64,000 nt of DNA, taken from Mytilisepta virgata (taxonomy: Eukaryota; Mollusca; Bivalvia; Mytilida; Mytilidae). The position numbers were made by a program, and so were the translations under genes. The DNA is taken from NCBI GenBank assembly GCA_028015205.1, contig CM051519.1, forward strand, positions 88,495,539 through 88,559,538, given 5' to 3'. Below are positions 26,201 to 41,200 of the stretch, in pieces. Each line of letters opens with the position of its first letter. Positions within the stretch are counted from its first letter, which is position 1. The notes under the pieces are model-generated. The model searched no databases. It was not told where the DNA came from and saw nothing but the letters and a program-made list of their open reading frames with translations.

Positions 26201-29200
26201 CCACGCTATGAAATAAATCGCCAATTTTCGCCAATATACCAATTTTCGTACTTTTTTGCTTCCTTTTAATAAAACATTTAAACTTTCTACAAATTGCCTA
26301 CTTCAATAGAAAATTACAAAATATGAGGTGAAAGCCTAAATTCTACTAAATTAAGAAATCTGATATAAAGAATACTTATCCAATAAGAAACAAGGAATAA
26401 TGTAATTTGAATTAATTGAAACGAACAACTGGATTTTGGCCCTGATTTCTCCAACGTCCAACTGCCTGATTGGAATTTTGGGATACCACTATATATACAT
26501 ATATTCAATTGGGAAGTATTTCAAACAGCATTTATTAATATTTTTTTATTCAAATTAAATTTCTGCCAAAAATTCTGTAACGTTTGATTAATGATATCAA
26601 AACATTTCTGTCAACTTGTGATTGCCGTTTTTGACTGTGCAAAATGAGAGAAGACGACAAAATATCGTATTGTATATTAAACAGTTGTTTATAATTAACT
26701 GATATTTATGGAAACAACAATGGTTATTGAGGTGAAGCATTCTTCGTGATAGATATAAACGTTATAGTCGAAAATACAAATATGTGTCGATTCTGCACAG
26801 AATCTGAAAATTTCCCAGTTAGTTTATAAGGAGTGTGCTCCAGCATCCCATGCCCCCAGCCAATTCAAAATCAAGCCACTTGATGTTGGAGGAATCTCAG
26901 ACTATTTAATCAGTAGAGCAAATAAATACATACTGTATAACGTACAGTTGGTACTGTGACGTCACTGGCTATATAGCCCACAATTAAATTATCCATCAGA
27001 TGAATAAGCTATCAAATGCTTATACCTCAGATTTTGTATAAGAACATTCTTGAAAATTAAATTATGATTTATTTTAAATTTTGGACTGTCCTAGAAACGT
27101 ATACTTGTTCAACCTATGGACATGTACGCTTACAAATAAACCGGTGTGCGGATTATGCGTCGTAAACAGCCTCGAAGTATGTTACTTCGTATTACATGTT
27201 CCAAAACTGAAAACAATCCCTAATGGACAGGTTAAATGTTTTTGCACTTAGTACCACGCTATGAAAGAAATGCTGGTTTAGTCCAAGACTTTTGTTAAGG
27301 TAAGGAGTCCTATACAAATAGCTATTAGTTCTCCATACTGATTTTACTACCGTGATATAGTTCTCCATACTAATTTTACTACCGTGATATAGTTTTAGAA
27401 TATCTATATTTACCAGTAAATTTACTTCTTTTGGGTTTATTCTCATTCTTACGTTTGTTATTTTTTTCTTGCTTTGCTCCGTCTACATCTAGAATATAAA
27501 AAATTTTCCAAGACAATCCGTTAAATTATAACTTCAATGTAATATTCCATAATGGATACAAAAAATTCGTTTGGATCACCTTGAGCGATTCATCTTTAAT
27601 ATTTCGTGGCTAAATGATACATGACATTTCTCCATAAATACGAACTGTAATGTTAAAATGCTTATATCGAAATAGTTAATAGGGAGACATACCAATCAAT
27701 CAACGCCACAAAGCAAATGGTAATTGTAACCCGGACAAAAAATAACATTAAAGAGCACAAAACACAAACATAACAGAAAGTCAGGATAGTCTGATTTGGT
27801 ACAGACACTGGTGGAGTTAAACCAGTTTTATTGGTATTAATACCTCCCCCCTTATCTATCATGACACTCTGTTGTATAAAACATACTATAAGAGCAAATT
27901 CAGTATGATTGTCAACAAACTGACCGCTTGCTAGAACTGCAAAATTGGTAGAATGTTCATAATTTAAACATCAGAGACAGAGTGTTGTGGTTTTGGCTGT
28001 AAAACATTCCCATAAAGAGTTCAATAGAATTCGACAGTATTCGTGAGAGGCCAGTATAAATTTTAAAAAATTAAGCCATTGCGAGAAAGAACACTGTTTA
28101 CCTCTTTCATCATTGCTGATAACTGTGTTGCCATGAATATCTCCCTCTCTTCCAACCAAAATCGTTGTCAAAGGTGTAACATAATTATACTGAAAGATAT
28201 ATGAAAAAGGTCAATGTATTTATTAATATATATATATATGTATTCTATAATACCTTACCTTCTTTAATTGTATATAAAAAAGAATTATTGATACAGATAG
28301 ACATGTATACATAGGTTCATAAGCCCAAAGTCCTATATGAGTCAAGGAATGATGCCAAGGCCGATGATGAAAATGCTAAAATTTAATAATCTATTTACCA
28401 ATTAGCCAAATGTATCGTAAGGATATTTTGGATTGATTGGTTTTTAGATTCATTTAATTTATTTAAATCTTAATTTATTTTAATTAATTTAATATCCATC
28501 AAGTCTAAGATTGTGTATGAGATCTTTTAAAGTGCAGTAAAGAGTTTTGTCAGACCCACTTACTATCTGATAAACAAGAATATAGAATATTATTTAAATG
28601 TGGGATATCATTCTTATAAAATTTGAGAATGTTTGGTAGTCGTCCGGTTTCCTGTTTTAGTCAGATTAGAATTATTTTGCTCGCTGACATCCAAAAAGAA
28701 TTCTATTTTCAATTTAACTACTGGCAGCTTAAACAAAAAGCAAAAAGAGAAATTAGATTAACATTTATTCACGACTTTTGATAAGCAAAACCTTTGCAAA
28801 CGAAACCCAATAGCAAAGTCCTGTTTCCTGTCAGTTTATAAAACAAGCAGATGAATATACAGTTATAATGTATTATTGTTTTCATGCTTATTTTTTTCAG
28901 ATATCAAACGACCGACGGACTTTATCTATTATCTGAAAAAAAACAAACAAACATTCTCAAAATGAAATATATAACTGATTTGAAATTGGAAATTGGAAAG
29001 TAGATCTCCTTAATGCTTGATTAGAAATGCTTGTCCTTTTGTAAAAAATAGTTATTTTTGAATTCCACCTTATTTCTATTGTACATCGTGACACATTAAA
29101 AATATTTTGAAAACAAAACGTGTTAACACATTTATCATTTCACATGCTGTATCTTTCATCATAACAGCCATAATACAAGTTTAAAAACCTGCACAGACAT

Positions 29201-32200
29201 TGCCAGTAGTGTATCATCCAAGGCTTGTACCACTTTCGGATCGTCAATGGATTTTTGAATCCTCATAACTTCTTTAACTCTTCTGTACTTCCAAATTTCT
29301 TCGACTATATTTTTTCCGGTATTGTCATTAATGACAGAAACACTAGCATTTGACAAAATCGTTATTCCAGAAGCACCAAGACCAATAACTGAAGCATTCA
29401 GGAATGTTGTATTTTCGTTGTTAAACTTTCCGGAAATCACTATTTCTGATTGGTTAAAAAGAGTTCTAAATTTAGTCTGTGTCACGGTGCGATTGTCAAC
29501 TAAACTGTCCAAATACAGAATATTTATATGCTTCATTAACGTTGTAGCAACGTCATCATATAGACTATTGACAATAGAACTTGATTTTCCTGCGTCATAA
29601 ACATGTAGAGATATTCCGAAATTTTGGGATGCAACTTTTGAAGCCAGCTTCGTATCAGCTTCTTTACCCAAACTGATTGAAAATATTGGAATTCCGAGAA
29701 TATTTCGAGATTTAACTCTTGTTATAATCAAATCTCTGTTAGTGAAACCACTGGAAGCTTGTCCATCCGTCATAAATATAACAATTGGTGAGCGTATTTC
29801 ATTTGATTCTACTGTATGCAACAACTTTAAACCAGCTAATAATCCATCGTGAATATTTGTCCCTTTATAAATACAAAAAAAAAATTAAATGTACTTACGA
29901 CTAAGTTTAATTTAATAATGTATATCTTGACGGTAATTTTACTTCGACTTCAAAGCATTTAAGATTTCTAATGTATTATTGGACGTTTTCATATTTGACA
30001 CACATAGGTCCAACTTCTGGATATTTATTTTATTATGGTTTTCGTCTTATTTCATGAGTCCTTTTTAATAAATATTGTGTTTATTTTCAATGAGGTATTT
30101 AATATCCACGTCCTTATACTACAATATCCGAAAGGGGTCTAAGCCCGCATCTTGGATGGCTTACCCCTATCACGATTAAAAATTAATTAAAATTACTTCC
30201 ATGTAACAATCTATCTCATATCTGCCCTCAATCTCCTAAAAAATTAATGATCTTCAACGTCAAATAATCATTTTACCAAGATACGAGGTTAAACTCTTTA
30301 ATTTGACAAGCGAAGTAAAAAATTATCTTATTTCGCGTGGATAGCAATATTCATTAGCTGTGAAAGGGCGGCAACTCCGACTCTCATTGACTAAGCTTTC
30401 GACCCAAACTATGATACCGTTTGACGTTGCTTGTCAAATTAAAGAGTTTAACGTCGTATTTTGGTTGTTTAAGATCCTTCTTTTTTTTTGGACAGATATG
30501 AGATAAATTGTCACATGGAAGTATTTTTAATTAATTTTAATCGTGATAGGACCGTAGGAAATCCATGATGGCGGTTTAGATCCCTTTGGGAGTTTTTATA
30601 AGTACGTGGATAATATATAGTACATTGATAATAAACGTATGAATATTAATGTTTATGGTAAATATTTATATAAAGTACTCATGAAATAAGACAAAATAAT
30701 AATAATAATAATAAATATCCAGAAGTCGGACCCCTTTGATTTGACAAGGTTGAAAAGAATTTTAATGACAAAGATCGAGACTTTAATTTTTTTTTAAATA
30801 TTTTACCTCTGCCAGGATCTTGTATGAAAACATCACAACTTTACATGTATAATTGCTTTTTGATAAAATGAAATTGAAACATCTGTAAATTATCACATGT
30901 TAACTTATAGTAGCTATATATACAGATGCGTTATCAATGAACTGCATTACACCAATACATTTTATCAATGAACTTCATTATATCAATAATGTTTTAAAAA
31001 TTAACAGCAGATAAAAAATTTAAGACATAAAGATTTTATTAAGATAATCTAATTGGTCTGTATGCGGTCACGAGATATTCCGTTTTCACTTTGATATTGT
31101 TATATTAAAAACAATATTGAATCCTTCCATTTTCGCTTACTTTAATTTCAATCACGTGTCAGTCATGCAGTTCTTTTTCAAGCTGTCCAATCAGAATTGA
31201 TTTCATTTCATTCATCACCCTTGTATTGTTAAAGCTTTGAATAAATAGAAAAAAGTGTCTGTCTGGAAGAACAGTCGCAGACTTAAACCAAAATGAGCAA
31301 AATTTTGGCGGTGATACAAGGTTATTTTCGTGCAAAGTTTTTCCAATGTTTTATTTCACTTGTTTTCGTGTTGGATGGAAGATATTCGTTTGTTTCGTGC
31401 AAATTGTTTAAATTGCAAACCGACGGTACAACGCCCAAAATCATTGTTTTTGTATCTTTCGTTCATCATGTATCACATTTTTTTTTACGTTCAACCATCA
31501 TGTCACCATATCATATATCCACCTGCATGTTTTTTCTCTCGGTACTTTGAATGTTTTATGCAAAATAAATTATTAAGGTCTTTCCTTTCACTATAAGAAA
31601 AGACCTTACTGTATTTCTTCTGATTATTACTCTTTTTTCGCCAAACTTTAACGACATTTCCCAAAAAAGTATGTGACATGTTGAAATGATATTATGTATC
31701 AAGTATCGGTTGACCAAAAGCTATCTTGTGGTTAGCGCACCACGCCGTAACATTTCCTTTATAGCGGTTATCTCCCCTAACACCGAAAACCTTGTTATAA
31801 TTTAAACACCGTAACAATAATAGGTAGAAAAAAACCGGAGGGTGGAATTTGTTCAGGACCAGACCCTGGTTCTTCATTACATTTGGATTGAAAAGATTCA
31901 ACGACTCATTGGTAGGGTTATGCCCCTTTGAAAATTAACCGATGTCAGTTGGCCCCTAAAACTCAGAAACCGTAAGTCGTAGCCACTAGGATCTTCACCA
32001 ATGATCATTAATTCATGTGACCTTGAAAATGCCTCAAGGTCAAAGGTCATGACCTAGACTTTGACCTTAGCTTGTTATCGAAATTACTCAATAACTGTAA
32101 AAGATGGCTGATAAAATGTATTGGAGAAAATGTGTGTCTTATAAAGATCTACATTTGTTATATTGGGTCCAAAATTATTGGACCAACCGTTATGGACCTA

Positions 32201-35200
32201 GGGCACCAAAACTGTTTTTCTGGGTCTGAAATGAAGATTTTTTGCTTATATCTCAAACGAGGTCAGAGATAGAAAGAAACTTTTAATCGCAAAAATGTTC
32301 AGCATAATACTACCTACAAAGTTAGGTCAATGTCAAATGTCAAAGTCCCTAGCAACGACGTTAAAAACCTTAACAGCCATATATTTTTGAACTTAGAAGG
32401 CTATGAATAATATATATATGACATTTTTAATACTGGAAATGAAATTTTTGTCCCTAGCAACGACATATAAGTCCTTAGCAACCACTTATTTTTGAACTTT
32501 AAAGGCTATGAATAGTAGATACGTTTTTTGTGAATACTGGAAGTAACATTTCTATCCTTAGCAATGACATTAAGATATTTTTTCCTTAGCAACCAGTTGT
32601 TTGTGAAAATAAAAACCTTTAGCAACCATATATTTTTGAACTAAGAAGGCTATCAATAACATAGATATTTATTATTATTCTTTTTCCGCCAAACTTTAAA
32701 GACATTTCCCCCAAAAAGTATGCGACATGTTGAAATAATATTAGGTATCAAGTATCGGTTGACCGAAAGCCATCTTGTGGTTAGGGCACTATACCGTAAC
32801 ATTTCCTTTATAGCGGTTATCTCCCCTAACACCGAAAACCTTGTTATCGCTTTTCCTAAAAAAATTCCGCCAAACTTTAACATTTCCTCAAAAAAAGTAT
32901 GCAACATGTTGAAATAATATTAGGTACCAGGTATCGTTTGACCGAAAGCCATCTTGTGGTTAGGGCACTATACCGTAACATTTCCTTGATAGCGGTTATC
33001 TCCCCTAACACCGAAAACCTTATCGCTTTTCCTCAAAAATCGTTAGATATCGACAAAATGTTTTTTTAAACTGTTCCTTGGGACATGGCGCAACTTTGTT
33101 ACATTTAAGTCGAAGTTATCCGTTGACTTTTAACAGGAGTTATCTCCCCTTAAATATTTGACTTAAGTGGTGTGTTGCTAAATCTCATAAACCGTAAGTC
33201 GTTAAGTCCTAGGACCTTTTGATATGAGGTCATTGATCCATGACCTTGAAATTGAGGTCATGTTCATGACCTAGATTTTGACCTTAGCTTGTTTTCGAAA
33301 TTACTCGATAACTGTAAAAGAAGGCGGATTCAATGTAATGGGGAAAATGTGTGTCTTATAGAGATCTACATTTGTTATATTTGGTCCAAAATTATGGACC
33401 TAGGGCCCCAAAAAACCTAAAGTTGTAACCCTGTAACACTCTCTGGGGAGAAAACCTTCACAAATATTTTAAATAATTTTAATATGTAATATTTTCACTG
33501 GTTACTCGTAACCAGTTTATAACTGCTTTTTATAAACTGTACTTTTTAATGTCTAACAGGTAATCTTTTTAAAAGGAAAAAGGAAAGACCTTTCAATTGT
33601 TCACGAACAATTGACTTTTAATTATATTCGATTATCAAAATCACATTGCTGGTGCTTAGTTTCTGTACTGTCTTGTTCTAGTTTTGTTCAGTTTATTATA
33701 CGTTTTTTTTATTCTTTTAGTTATACATGTATCCATGTGGCGTTTGTTTGTTGTGTTCCTATGGCAAGCCGTTTTACTATTTAATCTAACTTCAAGATAT
33801 CTAATAAACTTTATAAGATATCTCATATAGTTTATAAGATATTTTATATATCATATGAGATATCTTGAAGTTAGAATAAATAGTAAAACGGCTTGCCATA
33901 TGTTCCATTCTTCTGACTTTGTCTTTTCCTTGGACTTCGAATTTGTGGACTGTTCGTACAGTTTTATCGCTTCGGTATTCTTTTGCCGAAATTTATGTAA
34001 TAATAATTTCGTAATTTTGTCAATAAGACACTTTACAAGATCTTCTGAAATTTCATGTATATATATTTATTCCACTTTTGAATGATAAAATACGACTTAA
34101 TGAAGAAGACGGTTTTTGGGGGATATGTATGGAGTACGAATATCAAAGAGACATAGATTTAAAATTACGGAGTTTGGATTATTAAGTAATAAAACAATTA
34201 CAGTCTTTTGTATCGGCGAAGGTCAATATTAATTTTTTTTTAGGTCTATTAAAACTCATATCTACCTCAACAAAAGACTATAATTGTATAATGTACCAAA
34301 TCTGCCTAAAAATACTTTTCCTCAAATTGAGCTTTTCTTCTTTTTGTGAATTTTGTAATATTGGTTTGCAAAACGATAATGCACAGTAAAAAATTATCTG
34401 ATATTCATAAATTCGTATTTAAGATAAACTTTTTGTGATCGAGCGATATTAGTGCATGTACTAGAATTACTGATATGGTTAAATTTGAATTATCATATCG
34501 ACTTGATTGTAACTATTTCAGGTCAAAGTCAGGATACACTCACCACCACCGGGGGTCATGAAATTAATCATATTTTTGGCATCATCAATAATTTCAGTTG
34601 TGACATTTTGCAGCTCACTCTCGAACATTCCAAAAGAAGTCTGGAATACTATAATGTTAAATCTGTCTTTTAATCCAAGTTTATCCAAAATAGTAACCAT
34701 TGCAGCTTGTAGTTCCACGATTGGATCACCCTTCATTGATTTACTGGTATCTAATACAAACACAATGTCCTTTGGTATCGCTTGAAGTCCAGTGGGTGCA
34801 AGGAAATGAACAAAGAAACCATCCTCAATCTATAAAAAATTTTTATGAAATATGATTAATAGTTGTTATCCCGATTGTACCTACTGAATAAGTTGTGCAA
34901 TATTTTATTAAATTGTGTCACCTAAGACAAGAATGTAAAACTTTATTACATTTATAATGGAATTAAAACTGGCTCAAAATTCTACTTACAATACAGAGTT
35001 CTGAGGCAAAGACAAAAATACAACGCAGTTACTGAACAAATGGTGAAATATTCAAGAAATTGAATTTATCTATAAATCTTTAATTATAGTAAAACAAATC
35101 TGGATACATCAAGGAGCCTGAATTGCTCACCTGGATAACATTTGCAGACTTCCAGCAAAATAAATTGTTTGACTATTTCCATTTTAGTTGGCAGTGTAAG

Positions 35201-38200
35201 TTGGGTTCCAAATTAGGTTACATTTTGCTGAATGGTTTCAGACAAGAAGAATTGTAGGTGAATATTCCAATAGTATTCTGTTTTAAACTTTGTTCGGCTC
35301 TAGCGGTAACCTTGGCTGGCGAGCAGGTTCATCGGATATATTTCTGAAACATTACCATCTAAGGACCGTTGCTGCCAAGGTGGGTTCCAGTTGGTTTATT
35401 GGTTTCAGACAAGAAGATTTTTAAGGGAATTTTCAACTTACATTCCATGTTAAACTAAGCTCGCATGTTGCATCCGTCTTTGGTGGCGATGAAAATTATC
35501 GAATATAATTCTGGGAAAGGACCACGAAAGGATAAATGTAGCAAAGGTTCTTGTTTAATATATGTTTGGTTTTTGTTCTTTCCAAATGTTTCGGTTTTAA
35601 TGCTGCTGATGAGAGGTAACTCCTTGAAATGCGTCGTATACAGCATAGTATAAATTTACTATATCTAATATTAGTATATCATATATCTTTGGATTGTTAT
35701 TTTGGACTAAATTGGCGAAATGATTTCAGACAAAAATGTTTAAGTGAATTTCATATTAAGTTTGCCTGGGGAGGATACCTTGGATGGCTGTAGGGAGAAT
35801 CGGATACATTCTGAAAGAGGACCACCTATGGAACATTGCTGCAAATTTTGGTTCTAATTTGCTAAGTAGTTTCAGACAAGAAGAGCTTTGGATTTGGCCA
35901 AAGGTTGCTATGATAAACTAAGTTGCATGTGGTCAAGATCATCGTATAAAGGTCTGAAAGAGGACAACCTAAGGACCATTGCTGTAAATTTTGGTCTCAG
36001 TTGGCTGAGTGGTTTCAGATAAGATTTTTAATTGAATTTCCCGTAGTCTCTTATGTTGTTAAAATACGTTCACCTGTAGCAGCCAACTCGGATGGCGGTC
36101 CGAGCCATACAATTCTGATATAGAGGACTTTCTTTGGACCACTGGTACCAAGTTTGGTTCTAATTGTCATAATTATTTCAGACAAGAAGATTTTTTTGTT
36201 AATTTTTCCATAGGAACATTTGACTCTGGTGGCCTTCTTGTAAAGTAGCCAGGGTCATCGGATATAATTCTGAAAGAGGACTATCTTCGGGACCGTTGCT
36301 GCCAGAGTTTGTTTCAATTAGGGTTTTAGAGGAGAAGATCTTTAGAGGAAAGTTTAGGACGACGCAGCTCACAAGGGGGGGGGGGGAGGGGGGTCAGATG
36401 ATTTAAATATTGTACATAAAAGAAAGTACCAATTGTCCAATAAATTAATATTTATGTTCAGTAGCCTACACCGATAACTGAAGCATTGTAGCAATTTTGT
36501 AGTTTCGTTGTTAAATTTTCCAGAAAAAGAGGTGTAAATTTTGTCTGTGTCACGGTCCGGTTATCGACTAAATTGTCCAAATACAGAATCATTAACGTTG
36601 TAGCAAAGCATCATATATACTATTTTCTGAACTTGATTTTCTTGCATCATAAACATGTATTGTGAGAATTGTGAGATGCAACGTTATTGTTCTGCTGCAA
36701 GAATGCGGGAAACGACAATAATAACCCATTCAGGCCCCTACATTTAACAAAAACATATTTTAAAGTGGATGTTGAAGATTTGCATCAAGGACTTACCAGA
36801 ATTTCGCCCGCATTTGGATTTCTCTCTACGTCATATTCAATATGAAATTTGTGTAAACATCTGACGTTGTTAGATACTGTGTTGTATGTAATGACGGCAG
36901 TCTCGTTACTTGGTCTCAATAAACTAAGGCCTTCACTGTTCTGTTCTGTGTAAAAATTAAACTGATATCAAAACACATTTTACAGAAATATACTGTTCAT
37001 GTACCACAAATCAATGCATTATTTTGAAGAAGAATGCAGCTGTTGAAATTTATGATACCATGTAGCTGTGGATTTCATTGAATCAGTCTCCTAGGAAATC
37101 GGAAAAAATAATAAAACACAAATCTGAAGAAAAATTACCAAAAATTTAAAACCAAAACCCATATATGAACAGAGCTATGGATGGAAATTTCTCCATTGAG
37201 CCCTAAAAGTATAATAATTTCATACTTATACATTCTTTGGAGATTTGCGTCCACCAGCAGAGACATCTAGTAAACAAACTATACTTATGTTTTGTAAGTC
37301 CCACTGTATGATACCATCGTATCTGTGTATTTCACTAATATTTTTCTTATCAGAATACTTCCAGGTCCAAAATACACTGAGCCGAAAATATAAACCCTAT
37401 TTCTTGTGTATTAGTAGCTAAAGAAGCTGTTATTATTTTGCAACATATTTTATCTGGTTCTGTCATCAAACAATTTAAATAATACTTCAACAATGCCTTT
37501 TTAATATCATAAGTACTCAATTAACTTGATCTGAATTTGCCAGTTAAAAAGAAATTCTTTAAATATCGTGAAACCAACACCGACGTTATAAAGAATCAAA
37601 ACTCCAAAGGCCGGACTAAATGGTGAAAACATTAACATATAAAATATAAAATAAAATCAATTTTGCATTATTTAAACAACTATTGGTGGAAGTACATAAA
37701 TTTAATCACAGACTGTCTTTAAACATGATGAATACATCATTTCACACATATTGGCATAATCTAACAACAAAATGATTCTTTTTGCTCAGCTCCGTTCCTT
37801 TGCTTCGTTTGAATCAATTTTTACTTGTATTCTAGAGTTATCAATATTCCGTTTTGGTTGTTTTTCTTGCAATATTATTTAATCAATTGTACTATAATTG
37901 ATGGTTATCAATTGGCTGTGTGAAGGTTCAAGTTTTAGATAAACATCAATTTAGGCAGAAAAAATATAAATAATATTGGTAGATTTCTTCTTTGAAACAA
38001 GTGCATAATCCTGATTATCGGCACTGTTTATCTCTGCCTTATCTATAAACTAAAATCTTTAATGTAATATTTAAAAATAATTATTTTAAATACATGGAAA
38101 TTTCAGAGATTATTCAGATAATCAAATCACTAGATTCTTCAAAAATATATTCTAAAAACACAGGTGCTGGCCAATTAAATATATATTAAAATCGTTTTAA

Positions 38201-41200
38201 AAAAATCTATTTGCTTAACCACTTTAATTGGCTTGTAGCAGTTTAGGTATTAAGTATTTTTCATTATTCTAACAATAATATAACAATAATATAACAATAT
38301 TATCACAAATAATGATTTAATGTAGCTGATACGATGGAACTTGCAATTAAGTTGCACGTGGGAACACAAAATTTGATATATATAAATGAATTTAATCGGT
38401 CACACATGTAATTATAATATTGTGCAATTATAAATGAAGATTAATTTTCTGTGTTGCACTAACCTGGAGAAAACTTATTAACCAATATTTGATCAATGGT
38501 TATGTTTTGATAAACTCTAGCTAAATATATTTTTCATAATTTTATTGTAGCTTTTTATCGTTTTTGCCTTCATGATGACCAATGACGGTTACAAGTCCCG
38601 AATTCATAGACTGCAATCTTTGGGAGAAAAGACGAAATTAGATGGATTTCAAAATTTAACTAGGTAAACCTCTAACAATGAAATTAATTATTGAAGTTCC
38701 TATAAAAAAAATCTGCATGCATATACATATACATTTTAATTCAGACACGCATTAGAGGGAAGAAAACATAGAAAAACGTGTGTAAAAATATCTGCCATTA
38801 CTATACCGTTTACCCACTTAGGGTCTATTTGGATGTTGGTTAACGGTTTTGTTTCCGTTATAGACAACCTCAGATCGGTATTATATCCGCCTTTACAATG
38901 TCCAATAATAACATTGATATGGTATACGCCTTTACGTCTTTTTAGGACTTCCTGATACGTTAACGTCATTGTGACATCATTCCTAGGCGGTACGTCAATT
39001 GACCTGACAAACGAATTTGTGTCTCTAAATCTACAAAGAAAACCATCGTGGCTTTTAGAATGTTTTATTCATATGTATTGTAAAATAATTTATCCTGCAA
39101 TTGGCGTCACAACAAACAAATAACAGGTGTCGAATACAACAAAGCTGTTTTTGTATTCTATACAGCATTAAGCCCGCCCACTATCTGGTCAATTCTGTTA
39201 TAGTTTTTTTAAAAAAAAAAAAAAACTTTTCGACAAATTATCCTTGTTTTGATGAAATTATTTCCACTTCACTATCTATAAAAATTGACAAATTGTAATT
39301 ATTTTCTCCTCAATCATGTTTGTCAATTGGACATGTTTTCGAAAACTATTTCACAGTGTGTGCAGATATTTTTAGACTTCTGAGTGCTTAATCTTTTTAC
39401 AGGTTCTCAGAAATCAGATTTGTTTTCTAATTAATAAGAAATAATTATTTTAATGTCGATGTTGCAGGATAAAAGCAGTATTAGTGTACTATAGAAGAAT
39501 ACAGAAGAATTTGTATGCTTCCCCAGTTCTTTAGCTTCATCAAAAATCATACAAAAAACTCTCAGCTAGGTTTAGCTGTAAAATAGTTGATAAAAGTTGT
39601 CTCATGTGTTGAAAAGCTAGAGAGAAAGAAAGGTCCCATCGAATATCAACACGATACTAGATGTCTAGATCTATGATTTATTTTTACTCAACTTACTGGT
39701 TAGCCCTGGTTTTATTGACTTCCAAGACAACCTGTGCAGCACTGTCATTAGCATTTCCTCTCGCAACCACATGGCTTACTATAGTCTCTCCTTCTTTTTC
39801 TCTGTAAGTACATACTTATTTCTTTGGGAATGAGTGATAAAAAACCAGGATAACCATAATATCTATTAAAACTTTTCTTTAAATTGATAAACGTCAAAAG
39901 TTTTCTAGCCTTGCACACCGAAAGTATAAATAATAGAGGCCACTGAGGGTACTTTCTGTCAATTCTTTTTGTTAAAATCTTTGATGCGAAATATCTTTCT
40001 ATAACCTTATATAGATTATAAATTGAATTGCAGTAGACATTGAAATTTGTTCTATGTTTTAGAGGGGGGGTAGAAAGATTAATAAAAAAGCATCATACAG
40101 TATGTGTACAAAATTTGAGCCATTAAACTGCGGTATCCCCACTGTATTTTTTTTATTCAGAGTGAAGGAAATATCAAATTTGGAAAAAATATTTTTGTAT
40201 ATTACAGGGTTGCCAACATCACTTTTATATAACTAGAAAGCTACTGTCGGAATCCACAGCGATCAGTGCACCATAATGTACGTTATGTCTATGTAATTTT
40301 TCGATAAATTGGTGAAATGCACCTCTTATTTCAAAATTGCTGTACTCATAAATATCGTTCGTACGAGCAAAGAGAATTAATTATATAAAATATCAAATGT
40401 TCACAATATAAAAATGTTAAAAAAGATAAATTATTAATTTAGAATAAATTAAAATGTTACTTATCTGAAACATTTGAAATCTCTGCATTGAAATTTGTGA
40501 CCACCTTATACACACCTCTTTATTCAAATGTAGCGTTATAAAAATTTGAAATCCCGCTGATTTTGTCAGCAAAACGGTTTACCTGTACCTTAAAGGTTGG
40601 AACAATAAACATGCGGACAGTCAAGGTACAATATACATGTCAAATAATTACCCAAAACACACAACATGTTACGGAGCACAATTATCTTTACCTGTAAATT
40701 TACTTCAAAAATCACATAAATTTAACAAAAACAATAATTCGTTTTTCATGTGGTGTTAAGAAAATGAAAAAAAAATTGCACCATAGCTCTTTATTACATG
40801 TATGTACTTTTGCTGTTTTGTATAAATTGGTCATAAATTTAATATTATTAATTATTGACATAATTTCATATATTGAAATTATAATCGATGTGAAATGTTA
40901 CTACATACATGACATATTTAGAAAAAAATGTTTTTAAAAGTTTGGAAAAAGCGAAGAAGAAGGAGTACGTGCCATAATCAATACAAAGTTATCGGACATG
41001 AAAGTGGACGGTTCTACTCTAGAACCATTTATGACAGTTCTACCCTAGAACCATTTATCACAGTTCTACATTCGAACCATTCTGGATAGTTCTACCCTAG
41101 AACCATTTATGACAATTCTACCCCAAAACCATTTATGACGGTTCTACCTTAGAACCATTTATGACATGCAGGGTTGGTTCTACAGAATGGTTCTAGAACC

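Noticed and set aside
31293..31596. Overlapping plus-strand ORFs of 85-88 codons, Phe-rich
   Set aside because: They overlap the left end of the 31575-33617 element and have no recognisable domain. Two frames being open at once speaks against coding.
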